Shown one piece after another: positions 25,818 to 34,070 of a DNA stretch of 64,000 nucleotides (its first letter is position 1; every line of letters begins with the position of its first letter). Location: positions 62,001 through 126,000 of the forward strand of contig CACWNW010000004.1 of assembly GCA_902762305.1 (NCBI GenBank), in the 5' to 3' direction. This stretch comes from Fibrobacter succinogenes. Its GTDB lineage: Bacteria; Fibrobacterota; Fibrobacteria; Fibrobacterales; Fibrobacteraceae. Made by a program: the position numbers and the translations under genes. The notes beneath the pieces are model-generated. The model was not told where the DNA came from, made no database searches, and worked only from the letters and a program-made list of their open reading frames with translations.

Positions 25818-25864
25818 AAAAAAATACGCTTGAAGGTGAGCTAGAGCCTCAAGCGTAATTTTTT
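25818..25864. terminator. Bidirectional terminator between GT2 and slyD genes
   Basis: TACGCTTGA (25825-25833) pairs with TCAAGCGTA (25849-25857). The stem has A-rich sequence on the left and a run of T on the right, so it can stop both converging transcripts. Confidence 0.88.
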
Positions 25865-25915
25865 GGCAATTTCTTGCTTTTGGCGCGCGGCAACTTAGTG
25901 CCCGCGTCTTGAAAA

Positions 25916-26515
25916 CTACCCGTTGCCGTGGTGCTTGTCGTGGTTGGGGCAGCCGCAGCCGCCCTGGCCGTCGCAATTTTCCTTGTGGCCTTCGCCGCCG
26001 CATTCGCATTCGTGGCCTTCTTCGCCACACTTGCATTCGCCTTCGCCACCGCAGCAGCAGTGGCCTTGCGGGTTGAGTTCTTCTTCGGTGGCTTCGCGCA
26101 CGCTCACGACTTCGATCGCGAAGTTCAGGTTCTTGCCTGCGAGTTCGTGGTTTGCGTCAATCACGGCCTTGTCGCCCGCAACAGACTTTACGCGGATGGG
26201 CATCGGGCCCATGGGAGTCTGCGCGTAGAACTGCATACCCGGGACGACCTGGTCTACGCCCTGGAAAACGTCCAGCGGAACTTCCTGCGTCATGCGCTCG
26301 TCGTACTCGCCGTATCCTTCGCTCGGGATGACCTTCACGTCGAACTTGTCGCCGACTTCGTGGCCTACCATGGCTTTTTCGAGCCCGACCACGATCATGC
26401 GGGCGCCCTGGATGTACTGGAGGGGTTCGCGGCCTTCGGAGGAATCGATGACGGCTCCTTCGTCGGAGGTGAGGGTGTAGTGCATCTGGACTACGGTCTT
26501 GTCGGCAATCTTCAT
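25916..26515 (-). CDS. slyD: SlyD-type FKBP peptidyl-prolyl isomerase
   Basis: Cytoplasmic prolyl isomerase and metallochaperone, 199 residues. The FKBP core (about 1-70 and 125-145) is split by the insert-in-flap chaperone domain: VIDSSEGREPLQYIQGARMIVVGLEKAM is spread over residues 21-48, followed by GEYDERMTQEVPLDVF. From about residue 150 a metal-binding tail contains ten Cys and six His (HCCCGG, ECKC, ECEC, CGC, HDKHH), the SlyD hallmark for nickel or zinc. An AAAAGGA site precedes the ATG. Divergent from the SurA-like gene, with both promoters in 26516-26596. Confidence 0.95.
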   Translation of the reverse strand: MKIADKTVVQMHYTLTSDEGAVIDSSEGREPLQYIQGARMIVVGLEKAMVGHEVGDKFDVKVIPSEGYGEYDERMTQEVPLDVFQGVDQVVPGMQFYAQTPMGPMPIRVKSVAGDKAVIDANHELAGKNLNFAIEVVSVREATEEELNPQGHCCCGGEGECKCGEEGHECECGGEGHKENCDGQGGCGCPNHDKHHGNG

Positions 26516-26596
26516 TGGGTATCCTTTTTTTGATTTGTGGCTGCAATATAGAATAATTTGCTATATTAAGTTCGGATTTTTTAAAAAGGATAGATA

Positions 26597-27601
26597 ATGT
26601 CTATTAAACTTGTTTCCCGTAGTTTACTTGCCGTGGCCATGGCCGCGGGTATTGCTTCTGCACAACTTCTCAATAGCAAGAGTATCGATGTCATCCGCGT
26701 CGAAAAGACCGGCTTCTCCGCTGGCCGAATCGACAGCCTGACCCAGGCGCTCGCACTGCAGCAGTTCCAGGGCAAGAAGGTGAATGACGAAACCATGACC
26801 CAGGTCCGCTATGCGGTAATCGACAACCTCGTGGGCCAGGAGCTCGTGAAGCTCGAATGCAAGAAGCAGGGCATCAAGGTCCCCGCAGCCCGTGTGGATA
26901 GCCTTTCCGCGCTTTTCAAGAAGCAGTTCCCCAGCGAGGAAATGTTCCAGAAGCAGCTCAAGCAGAGCGGCCAGACGATGGCCCAGTTCAAGGAAAAGAT
27001 TGAAGACCAGCTCAAGAGCGAAGAACTCCTGAAGAAGAAGGTGCCCTTCCCGAAGGACCCGACTGAAAAGCAGAAGGAAGCCTTCTGGGAACTCAACAAG
27101 GACAAGGCCGTCATCAACGATTCCATCAGCGGCGCCCGTATTTGGGTTTCGACGAAGGGCAAGAAGGCCCAGGAAATCAGCGACGCGAAGGACATGCTCA
27201 AGGGTCTTGCCGCCCAGGTGCGTAGCAAGAAGGCTACTTTTGCCCAGCTCGCTGCCATCTACAGCGACGACAAGGATGCGAAGAAGACCGGCGGCATGAT
27301 GCCGAAATTCGTGGCCAAGAGCAAGGGCGATGCCTTCGTTAAGGCCGTGAACAAGATCAAGGTGGGCGAAATTACCGACGTCGTGACCGACAAGGACGGC
27401 GTGTACATCTTCATGCTTGCCGAACGCAACGACGGCAAGTACGAAAGCTACAAGGTCCAGATCGAATACTACCTGCGACTCCAGGCCGAACAGGAACGCC
27501 AGATGAAGCTTAAGGCCTACCTCGACGAACTCGCCAAGGTCTACAAGGTGCAGTACCTCGACAAGAAGTACACTCCGCCGCAGGCCATCGGGGGCAAGTA
27601 A
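26597..27601 (+). CDS. SurA/PpiC-like periplasmic peptidyl-prolyl isomerase
   Basis: A 334-residue exported foldase. The signal peptide ends near IASAQL. An N-terminal SurA-like helical chaperone region (about 30-150, with LKQSGQTMAQFKEKIEDQL) leads into a parvulin domain at about 175-280 (ARIWVSTKG, SDDKDAKKTGGMMPKF, KVGEITDVVTDKDGVYIFML). A C-terminal helix completes the chaperone. It is expected to help outer-membrane proteins fold. An AAAAAGGATAG ribosome site precedes the ATG. The stop overlaps the prfB start by one base (TAATG). Confidence 0.88.
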   Translation: MSIKLVSRSLLAVAMAAGIASAQLLNSKSIDVIRVEKTGFSAGRIDSLTQALALQQFQGKKVNDETMTQVRYAVIDNLVGQELVKLECKKQGIKVPAARVDSLSALFKKQFPSEEMFQKQLKQSGQTMAQFKEKIEDQLKSEELLKKKVPFPKDPTEKQKEAFWELNKDKAVINDSISGARIWVSTKGKKAQEISDAKDMLKGLAAQVRSKKATFAQLAAIYSDDKDAKKTGGMMPKFVAKSKGDAFVKAVNKIKVGEITDVVTDKDGVYIFMLAERNDGKYESYKVQIEYYLRLQAEQERQMKLKAYLDELAKVYKVQYLDKKYTPPQAIGGK

Positions 27602-28711
27602 TGGCCTTCCAGACGACCCATACCGGGCTTATCGACTTGCGTAGCCGCATCGACAAGCTCTGGGGGTATCTTTGACCTAGAGGCCAAGACCGAGGAACTT
27701 TACGTCCTCGAGAAGGACTCCGCAGACCCGAACCTGTGGAACGACCAGGAAAAGGCGCAGTCGATGATGAAGAAAATCGGCAACCTGCGCGGCCTTCTGG
27801 ATGCGTGGAAAGAGGTTTCGCAGAGCTGCGATGACCTAGCCGAACTTTACGAGATGAGCAAGGCGGAGGAATCCGCCGACTTGACTAAGACCATCGAGTC
27901 CGATATCGCGGCCCTCAAGGCGCGCGTGGAGAAGATGGAATTCAAGAAGATGCTGAACGGGCCCGACGACGCCTGCGCATGCCTCATGTCTATCCATCCG
28001 GGTGCGGGCGGTACCGAGTCCCAGGACTGGGCCCTGATGCTGTTCCGCATGTACACGCACTTCTTCGAGCGCGAGAACATGGACTTCAAGGTGGTGGACT
28101 TCCAGGAAGCCGAAGATGCCGGCCTCAAGAGCGCGACCATCGAGGTGACCTGCGAGAATGCGTACGGCCTGCTCCGTTCGGAGATTGGCGTGCACCGCCT
28201 GGTGCGCATCAGCCCGTTCGACGCGAATGCCCGCCGCCACACGAGCTTTACCGCCGTGTACCTGTACCCCGAGCACGAGGACGTGGAATTCGATTTGGAC
28301 ATGGCCGACGTGCGCGTGGATACCTACCGCAGTAGCGGTGCGGGTGGCCAGTACATCAACAAGACGGATTCCGCTGTGCGCATGACTCACTTGCCCACGG
28401 GTATCATGGCGAGCTGCCAGACGGAACGCAGCCAGATCCAGAACCGCGAGACCTGTTACAAGATGCTCAAGACCATGGTGGCCGAGCACTACCGCCTCGA
28501 AGAAGAGGCGAAGCGCGATGCCCGCATGGCCGAGAAGAAGAAGGTCGAGTGGGGAAGCCAGATCCGCAGCTACGTGTTGCAGCCTTACCAGCTGGTGAAG
28601 GACCTGCGTACCGGTGTGGAAACCTCCGATACCGCGGGCGTGCTCGACGGCAAGATCAGGCCGTTTATCGATGCGTACTTGCTGAGTACGAGCGAGACGC
28701 AGCCTCAGTAA
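27601..28711 (+). CDS. prfB: Peptide chain release factor 2, programmed +1 frameshift (27601-27672 joined to 27674-28711)
   Basis: Release factor recognising UGA and UAA. The first 24 codons end at an in-frame TGA (27673-27675). Slipping by one base at CTT-T continues as GAC CTA GAG into the main frame, giving 369 residues, the usual RF2 length. The RF2-specific SPF anticodon tripeptide lies in VRISPFDANARRH and the GGQ motif in SSGAGGQYINKTDSAVR. The start overlaps the SurA-like stop. Low RF2 raises frameshifting, so the gene regulates itself. The interruption is not damage, because the slippery site is the canonical one. Confidence 0.97.
27661..27676 (+). promoter_or_regulatory. prfB programmed frameshift signal
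   Basis: TGGGGGTATCTTTGAC contains the internal Shine-Dalgarno-like GGGGG, three bases of spacing, the slippery CTT and the UGA followed by C, the same arrangement as in E. coli prfB. It autoregulates RF2 synthesis. Confidence 0.96.
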
Positions 28712-28756
28712 AATAATTCGCCTTGTCTGCGGAGACGGACTTCGGTCAAAAAATTA

Positions 28757-28782
28757 GCCCCGGTTCTAGCCGGGGCGTTTTG
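28757..28782 (+). terminator. Terminator after prfB
   Basis: GCCCCGG and CCGGGGC pair around TTCTAG and are followed by GTTTTG. An A-rich stretch on the left lets it also serve the converging MauE/DoxX gene. Confidence 0.85.
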
Positions 28783-28824
28783 TGTAATCGTTGCAGGATT
28801 GGGCGGAACAAGTCCGCCATGGCG

Positions 28825-29529
28825 TTACTTGCGCCAGATGCCGATGAGGCTCCTGTTCTTGCGGAGTGCAAGCCACAGCGTGGGCCAGATGAGGATCAGG
28901 TCGCGGATGAGGCTTGTCCAGGCTTCGGCCTTGTCCTGTGCGCCTTCGAGTTCGAAGCAGCCGCAGGTGATGCCCAGGTCGTTCCAGAGTGCCCAGGCGA
29001 GCGCGATGATGAAGCTCACGAACATCCAGAAGATGGCGAATGCGGATTCCTTCACGAACGGCGTGAAAATCATCGCGAGGCCGAACCAGAGTTCGAATTG
29101 CGGATAAACTAGCGCGAAGAAGTTGTTCACGAAGTCCATGTGCAGGGCCGAGAAGAACTGGTACTGCGCGACGAGGGTCGCAAACTGGTGCGGGTCCTGG
29201 ATCTTGAAGATGGAGGCGAAGATGAACATCCCGCCGATGCCGAACCTGCACAGCATTTCGAGGGCTCGCACGGCGAAATCCTTCTCAAGCTTATAGGCGG
29301 GAATCACGAGCAGGCCGCAGACGATACAGGCGGCAACGCCCAGGTGGATGTTGTAGCGGTAGGCCTTGGGCCAGATATCCAGGAGCCAGTCCTGGTCGGT
29401 AAACGTGAGGATGCTTTCGGGGAAGCTGATTTCTGCCACGCCGAAGGCTACGAAGAATGTGGCGACAAGGAGTAAAGCTGCGGAAGCGATGGTGCGCTTG
29501 ATATTTTTCTTTTCAAAACATTCAATCAT
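28825..29529 (-). CDS. MauE/DoxX-like membrane protein
   Basis: A 234-residue inner-membrane protein with about six helices. The segment RFGIGGMFIFASIFKIQDPHQFATLVAQYQ-type helix pair, read here at residues 95-124, and the cytosine-like motif TCGCF near 195 match the MauE/DoxX superfamily, whose members are often linked to disulphide or thiol redox chemistry. The ATG at 29529 has a perfect GGAGG site; longer in-frame starts upstream would cross the preceding gene. It follows a small membrane protein gene by eight bases, forming a two-gene operon. The redox role is inferred. Confidence 0.78.
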   Translation of the reverse strand: MIECFEKKNIKRTIASAALLLVATFFVAFGVAEISFPESILTFTDQDWLLDIWPKAYRYNIHLGVAACIVCGLLVIPAYKLEKDFAVRALEMLCRFGIGGMFIFASIFKIQDPHQFATLVAQYQFFSALHMDFVNNFFALVYPQFELWFGLAMIFTPFVKESAFAIFWMFVSFIIALAWALWNDLGITCGCFELEGAQDKAEAWTSLIRDLILIWPTLWLALRKNRSLIGIWRK

Positions 29530-29537
29530 ATCGCCTC

Positions 29538-29783
29538 CTACAGGATATCCGCCGGTTTTTCCATCACGTCCTGAGTGCCAATCCATTCGACGGATTTGCC
29601 TTCACCCACGCGGATGTTGTTTATGATGGCGAGCGCTATGCAGAAGAGGGCGATGCCGATAAGTACGAGCCAGTTCAGCTTTTTGGCGTAAGAGATTGCG
29701 GCGCTTGCTGCGAGTGCGACCGGGATGCATACCGCTGCAACGCAGAGCAATAAAACAGATGCGATAAATTCAAAAAATTTCAT
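29538..29783 (-). CDS. Small two-helix membrane protein
   Basis: An 81-residue protein with two hydrophobic segments, about 5-30 and 38-58, and a polar C-terminal tail. No family was recognised. The start MKFFEF at 29783 is preferred over one five codons upstream because it gives the usual short charged N-terminus. It is the first gene of the operon with the MauE/DoxX protein and may be its partner. Confidence 0.6.
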   Translation of the reverse strand: MKFFEFIASVLLLCVAAVCIPVALAASAAISYAKKLNWLVLIGIALFCIALAIINNIRVGEGKSVEWIGTQDVMEKPADIL

Positions 29784-29881
29784 AACTCTAATATACAAAA
29801 AATGCGCAAGTTTCTATACCTCATATATTCGTTTTATGATTGCAATAATCATTTCATACAAGAAATAAACTGTCTTATAAA

Positions 29882-29978
29882 TGGAAGGCGTCGGCCAAGG
29901 ATGGGGAGGGCGCAGGGAGGGGCCCGTGCGGCCTTCGCAACTCTGAGCTGGGGCCCCTCCCAGCAGCAGTTTTTTTAT
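29882..29978. other. GC-rich structured intergenic element
   Basis: In an otherwise AT-rich gap lies a GC-rich block. GGGAGGGGCCC (29915-29925) pairs perfectly with GGGCCCCTCCC (29951-29961), extendable by GC after one mismatch. Its loop contains a second hairpin, TGCG (29927-29930) with CGCA (29936-29939). A T-run (29970-29976) follows nine bases after the stem on the plus strand. It could be a terminator, a small RNA or a repeat. No reading frame is supported. Confidence 0.5.
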
Positions 29979-29996
29979 GAATTTTTTGTTAAAAAA

Positions 29997-32009
29997 TTAG
30001 TTCCCGAAGGTCCAAACAATGCCGTAGGCGAAGCGCAGTCCTTCGGGCGTGTAGCCCGAAGCCGGCATGTAGATGCTGTGGTTGAAGTTCTCGATGCGGC
30101 TGTAGAGCTCGAAGGAGAGAATCTGCATGCGGGCCTCGAAATCGAGGGCGAGGTATTTCTTCATTTGCTCGAGTTCGGGCATGCCTTCTTCGTTGACGGT
30201 GCAGTCGTAGCGGTCGCCGAACCACTGCCAGTCCACGCGTACGCTCACGCCGAGCCTGTTCTGCACAAAGCGGTTCTGCCAGTGGATGCCGCCCTTATAG
30301 TAGAGTTCCGGAGTGTCGATGATTTTCTCTTCGCGGTCGAGGACCTGCCCGCGTTCCAGGTAGAATTTCCAGTTCCCGAGCCTGAACCCGATTTTAAAGA
30401 GCCAGTCCCATGTGGATGCCTCGCCGAGATTGGCCCAGCGGAACGCCTCGTCCACCGATTCCATTCCTTCGCCCAGAACCCAGCGCTGCTTTATCAGGTT
30501 CGTGGCGCTCTCGTGCCTAAGCCCGAGCCCGTAGAACACTTCGCGCGAATACCACCCGATATTCAGGGCCTGCCTGTTGCGCCTTTCGTAATCGAGGTCC
30601 TCGTTCGGGAAGGAGAGGCGGCCCGTTTCGACAAACTTGAGTTCTTTCACGTCGGGGAACTTGTTGTCGTGGCGGACCATCGCGTTCAATTTCAGGTGGA
30701 AGGGGAGGTTGAATGTCGCGTCGGCAGAGTAGGCGGGGGCGAAGTCCACGCGGTCGAGGAGCGAACTGTTGCGCTGCATGCCGACTTGTGCGCGGAAGAA
30801 TACGAACGAGAGCGTGTCCGAGATTTCGCCGTAGCCAATTTCGCGGTCCTGGTAATATGTCTTGGAGAATTCGGCGCGTTCATCGTCGGTGTTCACGAAT
30901 TCGTATTGGAAATGTACGGCGGGGTTGAGGAACATCGCGTACCGGACCGAAGCGTCGCCGAGTATCGTGTTGTAGGTGTAGTTGTGCACGGTGTCGTAGT
31001 AGAGGCTGTCCGTGCGCAAAATGCCGAGCGTGTCCTTCCAGGTCTTGGTGCCGTACCCGATTCTGGCGAGCGAGTCCTCCTCGATTTCGTGCGTGCCGTA
31101 ATGGAAACTGGTCGCGACGGTCAGCTTCTTTATGGGATAGAGCTCTATGCCGCCGCCGTAGGTGACTGCCTTCTCTTCGATGGTGTAGGGCGGCTTCTGG
31201 AACGTGCGCTTGGCGAGGTCGAGCGTATCGAGCAGCACCTTGTGGCTCGTGTTGTCGGCATTCTCGAGGGAGAGGTAGTTCATCTTGAAGAACGCCTTGC
31301 CGAGACCGAATCGCCACGTGATGACTGGCTGTACGTGCATCGAGTTTACGGCGATGTTTCTGCCCGTGAACGGGATGCTCGAGGAGTCGCGGCCGAGCGC
31401 GAAGTACGGCGAACTCGTCACGTTTTGGTAGTCGTATTCCTTCGAAAGCTTGTTCGAGCGGCTCTGCACGCCGAAATCGAGCGTGACGGAATCGGTGATG
31501 AGCCTCCGGAAATCGAGGTGGAGCGCATTGCCGGCGAAGGCTCCGCGTTCCCAGGCCACGTCGGTCACAGGCGTGTCGACGGGAACGCCGTGGCGTTCCT
31601 CGAAGAGGATGCCGTTTTCGCCGTTGAGCGAGAGCCGCGACGGGTCGAACCCGAGGCGCGTGGTGTAAATGCCCGAAAGCATGGCCGGGTACCGCCTGCT
31701 CACGCTCGCCATGCCCATGGCGGCAGGTTCGAGTTCCGGGTTCCCGAGGATGGAGGTGCCGAGTGTCCATTCTGATTTCTGGCCCGAGACGTCGTAGAGC
31801 CTCTGCATGACTTCGGAATGCACGAGCCCGAAGCGGCCCGCGTCGTTCTCGCGTACCTGCGGGTCGAGGCGGTCGGGGACGACCATGACGGAATCCTGTT
31901 TTGCGGGTTGCGTGTACTGCTGTACAGGCAGAACCTGCGCAAACGCGGTGGTGGCAAGGCCTGCGGCAGTAACGATGGCGATAATGGCGCGGTTGATGTT
32001 CTTTAACAT
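29997..32009 (-). CDS. Outer-membrane beta-barrel protein, TonB-receptor-like barrel without recognised plug
   Basis: A 670-residue exported protein: signal peptide ending near TAFAQV, then long alternating strands with many Tyr/Phe/Arg (YTTRLGFDPSRLSL, VQPVITWRFGLGKAFFKMNYLSL). The C-terminus LRFAYGIVWTFGN has the aromatic amphipathic final strand of outer-membrane barrels. Length and spacing resemble the barrel of TonB-dependent receptors, but the plug and TonB box were not recognised. It starts one base after the PHP-phosphatase stop, so it is the last gene of a three-gene minus operon. Transported substrate unknown. Confidence 0.72.
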   Translation of the reverse strand: MLKNINRAIIAIVTAAGLATTAFAQVLPVQQYTQPAKQDSVMVVPDRLDPQVRENDAGRFGLVHSEVMQRLYDVSGQKSEWTLGTSILGNPELEPAAMGMASVSRRYPAMLSGIYTTRLGFDPSRLSLNGENGILFEERHGVPVDTPVTDVAWERGAFAGNALHLDFRRLITDSVTLDFGVQSRSNKLSKEYDYQNVTSSPYFALGRDSSSIPFTGRNIAVNSMHVQPVITWRFGLGKAFFKMNYLSLENADNTSHKVLLDTLDLAKRTFQKPPYTIEEKAVTYGGGIELYPIKKLTVATSFHYGTHEIEEDSLARIGYGTKTWKDTLGILRTDSLYYDTVHNYTYNTILGDASVRYAMFLNPAVHFQYEFVNTDDERAEFSKTYYQDREIGYGEISDTLSFVFFRAQVGMQRNSSLLDRVDFAPAYSADATFNLPFHLKLNAMVRHDNKFPDVKELKFVETGRLSFPNEDLDYERRNRQALNIGWYSREVFYGLGLRHESATNLIKQRWVLGEGMESVDEAFRWANLGEASTWDWLFKIGFRLGNWKFYLERGQVLDREEKIIDTPELYYKGGIHWQNRFVQNRLGVSVRVDWQWFGDRYDCTVNEEGMPELEQMKKYLALDFEARMQILSFELYSRIENFNHSIYMPASGYTPEGLRFAYGIVWTFGN

Positions 32010-32010
32010 T

Positions 32011-32877
32011 CTAGAACCATTCGGCTCGCGATTTCTCGCGGCATTCCTTGAGCGCCTGGACGACGGTGTAGGGCATCTTCATGCAGCCCGGGGGATAGGC
32101 ACCGCTTTCGGTGTGGAAGTCGGAACCGCCCGTGCCGACAAGCCCGTATTTAAGGGCCATTTCTTTGTACTTGCGGCCGACGGCTCCCTTCTGGGCCGGG
32201 CTGTAGACTTCCATTCCCTTGATGCCCCATTCCACCATGTTCTCGATGAACTCGTCGGAGAGGCCCGACTTGTAGGGGTGCGCGAGCACGGCGATTCCAC
32301 CAGCGTTTTCGATGAGGCGGATGGTCTGCTGCGGGTTGAGTCCCTTCTTTTCGACGAAGGCGACGCACCCGTCTCCGAGGTACTTGGTAAACGCTTCGGC
32401 GAAGTTGCCGATGTATTCCTCGTCTACAAGCGACATGGCGATGTGCGGGCGGCCGATGACCTTCCCCTTGCAGTAGGAATGCACCTTCTCGTAGGAGATG
32501 TCGATTCCGAGCGCGTTGAGCTTCTTGATGATTGCCTTGACGCGGGCGATTCGCTGCTTCGCGAAATCCTCGAGTTCCATGTTCAGGGCGAGGTTTGTCG
32601 GGTCGCAGAAGTACCCGAGGATATGGATGTCCTTGCCCTGCCACACGGCCGAAATCTCGATGCCCGGGATGAGCTCGAGTCCGAGTTCCTTGGCCTTGTC
32701 TTCGGCCAGCTTGTACGAATCCAGGTTGTCGTGGTCGGTTATGGAGATGCAGCGTAGCCCCTTGCGCTTGCTGAGCGCGAGGAGTTCCTCGACCGAGAGT
32801 GTACCGTCGGAAAGGCGGGTGTGCAAGTGCAGGTCCGCGTATCCACCACTTTCGGTGATGATTGTTCCTCGGTTCAC
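32011..32877 (-). CDS. PHP-domain phosphatase (RNase AM/YciV family)
   Basis: A 288-residue cytoplasmic metal-dependent phosphoesterase. Motifs run in order: ADLHLHTRLSDG (H17, H19), SITDHDN, IPGIEISA, HILGYF, GRPHIA, LAHP and GGSDFHTES, the complete PHP set. The family hydrolyses 3',5'-nucleoside bisphosphates and trims RNA 5' ends (YciV/RNase AM, about 290 residues). The GTG at 32877 overlaps the upstream stop by four bases (GTGA) and has a GGAG seven bases before it; starts further upstream would run through the neighbouring gene. The outer-membrane barrel gene follows one base after its stop. Confidence 0.88.
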   Translation of the reverse strand: MNRGTIITESGGYADLHLHTRLSDGTLSVEELLALSKRKGLRCISITDHDNLDSYKLAEDKAKELGLELIPGIEISAVWQGKDIHILGYFCDPTNLALNMELEDFAKQRIARVKAIIKKLNALGIDISYEKVHSYCKGKVIGRPHIAMSLVDEEYIGNFAEAFTKYLGDGCVAFVEKKGLNPQQTIRLIENAGGIAVLAHPYKSGLSDEFIENMVEWGIKGMEVYSPAQKGAVGRKYKEMALKYGLVGTGGSDFHTESGAYPPGCMKMPYTVVQALKECREKSRAEWF

Positions 32878-33431
32878 TTGCCGACTCCGTAGTATTGCGC
32901 GATGATCTCCGCTTCGCTGAGCTGGTCCGTATTCAGGCACATGTTCAGGAACGGGTAGAGGCCTTCGCAGCCGAACCCGATGCGGCAGCCTGCTCCGCTT
33001 TTTTTCGCAAGGTAGAGCCTGGGCAGGAAGGGCTGGCCGAGGTAGATGCACACCGTTGGCGCAAATTCGAGAATCTTCTGTTCAATCTCTTCGAAGACGC
33101 GTTCGCCGTAACGGCATTCGGCGTCGCTGAAATAGACGGCGTGTGCACGCTTTGCCGATATGAGGGCGTGGAGCGATTCGTGCGCGACGCACAGTACGTC
33201 TGTGAACCAGGAGTTCGGCATCTTGTGCAGGAATCCTGCGGAACTTTCCATGTCGCGCGGCAAGAACAGGAGCGTCTTCGGGTTGTTGCGGAGCGATTCG
33301 GGGAAGCTGAATGCCGCCGAATATTCACCTGCTTGATTCAGGAACCATTTGAACAGCGAATCCTTGCTAGAGAATCGTTTGAAGAAAAAACGGAACTGGT
33401 CTGCAAAATACGGCGACGGCTTCAAAATCAC
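32874..33431 (-). CDS. Hypothetical protein, Rossmann-like
   Basis: A 185-residue soluble protein not recognised. Alternating strand-helix segments (KTLLFLPRDMES, DVLCVAHESLHALISAK, HAVYFSDAE, PTVCIYLGQPFLPRLYLAKKSGA) suggest a Rossmann-type fold, faintly like the N-terminal half of GT9 heptosyltransferases but without the donor-site half. The start GTG at 33431 has GGAG immediately adjacent, an unusually short spacing, and TATATTTC lies about 15 bases upstream. It overlaps the PHP-phosphatase gene by four bases and is first in the operon. Confidence 0.6.
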   Translation of the reverse strand: MILKPSPYFADQFRFFFKRFSSKDSLFKWFLNQAGEYSAAFSFPESLRNNPKTLLFLPRDMESSAGFLHKMPNSWFTDVLCVAHESLHALISAKRAHAVYFSDAECRYGERVFEEIEQKILEFAPTVCIYLGQPFLPRLYLAKKSGAGCRIGFGCEGLYPFLNMCLNTDQLSEAEIIAQYYGVGK

Positions 33432-33453
33432 TCCAATGTTTGGGAGAAATATA

Positions 33454-33461
33454 TAAATTTG
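33454..33461 (+). promoter_or_regulatory. TAnnTTTG box immediately before the RNase H start
   Basis: TAAATTTG ends five bases before the ATG at 33467. If it acts as a -7 element the transcript would start at or next to the ATG, giving a leaderless message. Confidence 0.5.
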
Positions 33462-33466
33462 TACTT

Positions 33467-34069
33467 ATGTCAAAGCAGAAATTTTATGCAATTAAGCGCC
33501 CCGAAGGGGGGCAAATTGTCGATTCATGGGAAGTTTGCGAACCTTTGGTCCGTGGGGAGAAGGGAATCAAGTACAAATCTTTTTCGACGAAGGCCGAAGC
33601 CGAGGCCTGGCTGGAAGGTTCGGAATCCGCCGAGCCGGGAGGAATCCGCGTGTATGTGGACGGATCCTTCACCCCGAGCTGCGAAAAGGCGGGTTGGGCG
33701 TTCGTGGTCATCGAAGACGGCAAGGAAATCGCCCGCGGTTCGGGCTTTACCGCATTTGCGGCAGAAAGCAGGAACATCGACGGCGAATGCATGGCGAGCT
33801 ACCAGGCGATGCGCTGGCTCGACCATAACGACAAGTATGCGACCATCTGCCACGACTACGAGGGAATTGCCCGCTGGGCCCGCGGGGAATGGAAGGCCAA
33901 GAGCCATATCGCTATGCAGTACGTGGCCGCGGTGAAACCCTACCTTTTCCGCGTGAAATTCGAGAAGGTCGCCGCCCATACGGGCGTGAAGTGGAACGAG
34001 CTTGTGGACAAACTCGCCAAGGAGGCCGTCGAGAAGGCGAAGAAAGTGAATCAAGAGGCCCGCGCCTGA
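33467..34069 (+). CDS. rnhA: Ribonuclease HI with N-terminal viroplasmin-like hybrid-binding domain
   Basis: A 200-residue enzyme degrading RNA in RNA-DNA hybrids. Residues 1-50 (KFYAIKRPEGGQIVDSW...KSFSTKAEAEAWL) form the caulimovirus viroplasmin/hybrid-binding domain also found in eukaryotic RNase H1. The catalytic domain carries D65 (VYVDGS), E107 (DGECMA), D130 (ICHDYEG) and D181 (ELVDKLAK), with H171 before the last. ATG 33467 is used; an upstream TTG lacks support. The gene sits one base before mfd, so the pair is co-transcribed and links R-loop removal with transcription-coupled repair. Confidence 0.93.
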   Translation: MSKQKFYAIKRPEGGQIVDSWEVCEPLVRGEKGIKYKSFSTKAEAEAWLEGSESAEPGGIRVYVDGSFTPSCEKAGWAFVVIEDGKEIARGSGFTAFAAESRNIDGECMASYQAMRWLDHNDKYATICHDYEGIARWARGEWKAKSHIAMQYVAAVKPYLFRVKFEKVAAHTGVKWNELVDKLAKEAVEKAKKVNQEARA

Positions 34070-34070
34070 G

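Noticed and set aside
27601-27675. In-frame TGA in prfB as a sign of a pseudogene
   Set aside because: The canonical slippery site and internal Shine-Dalgarno-like run show programmed +1 frameshifting; the rest of RF2 is intact.
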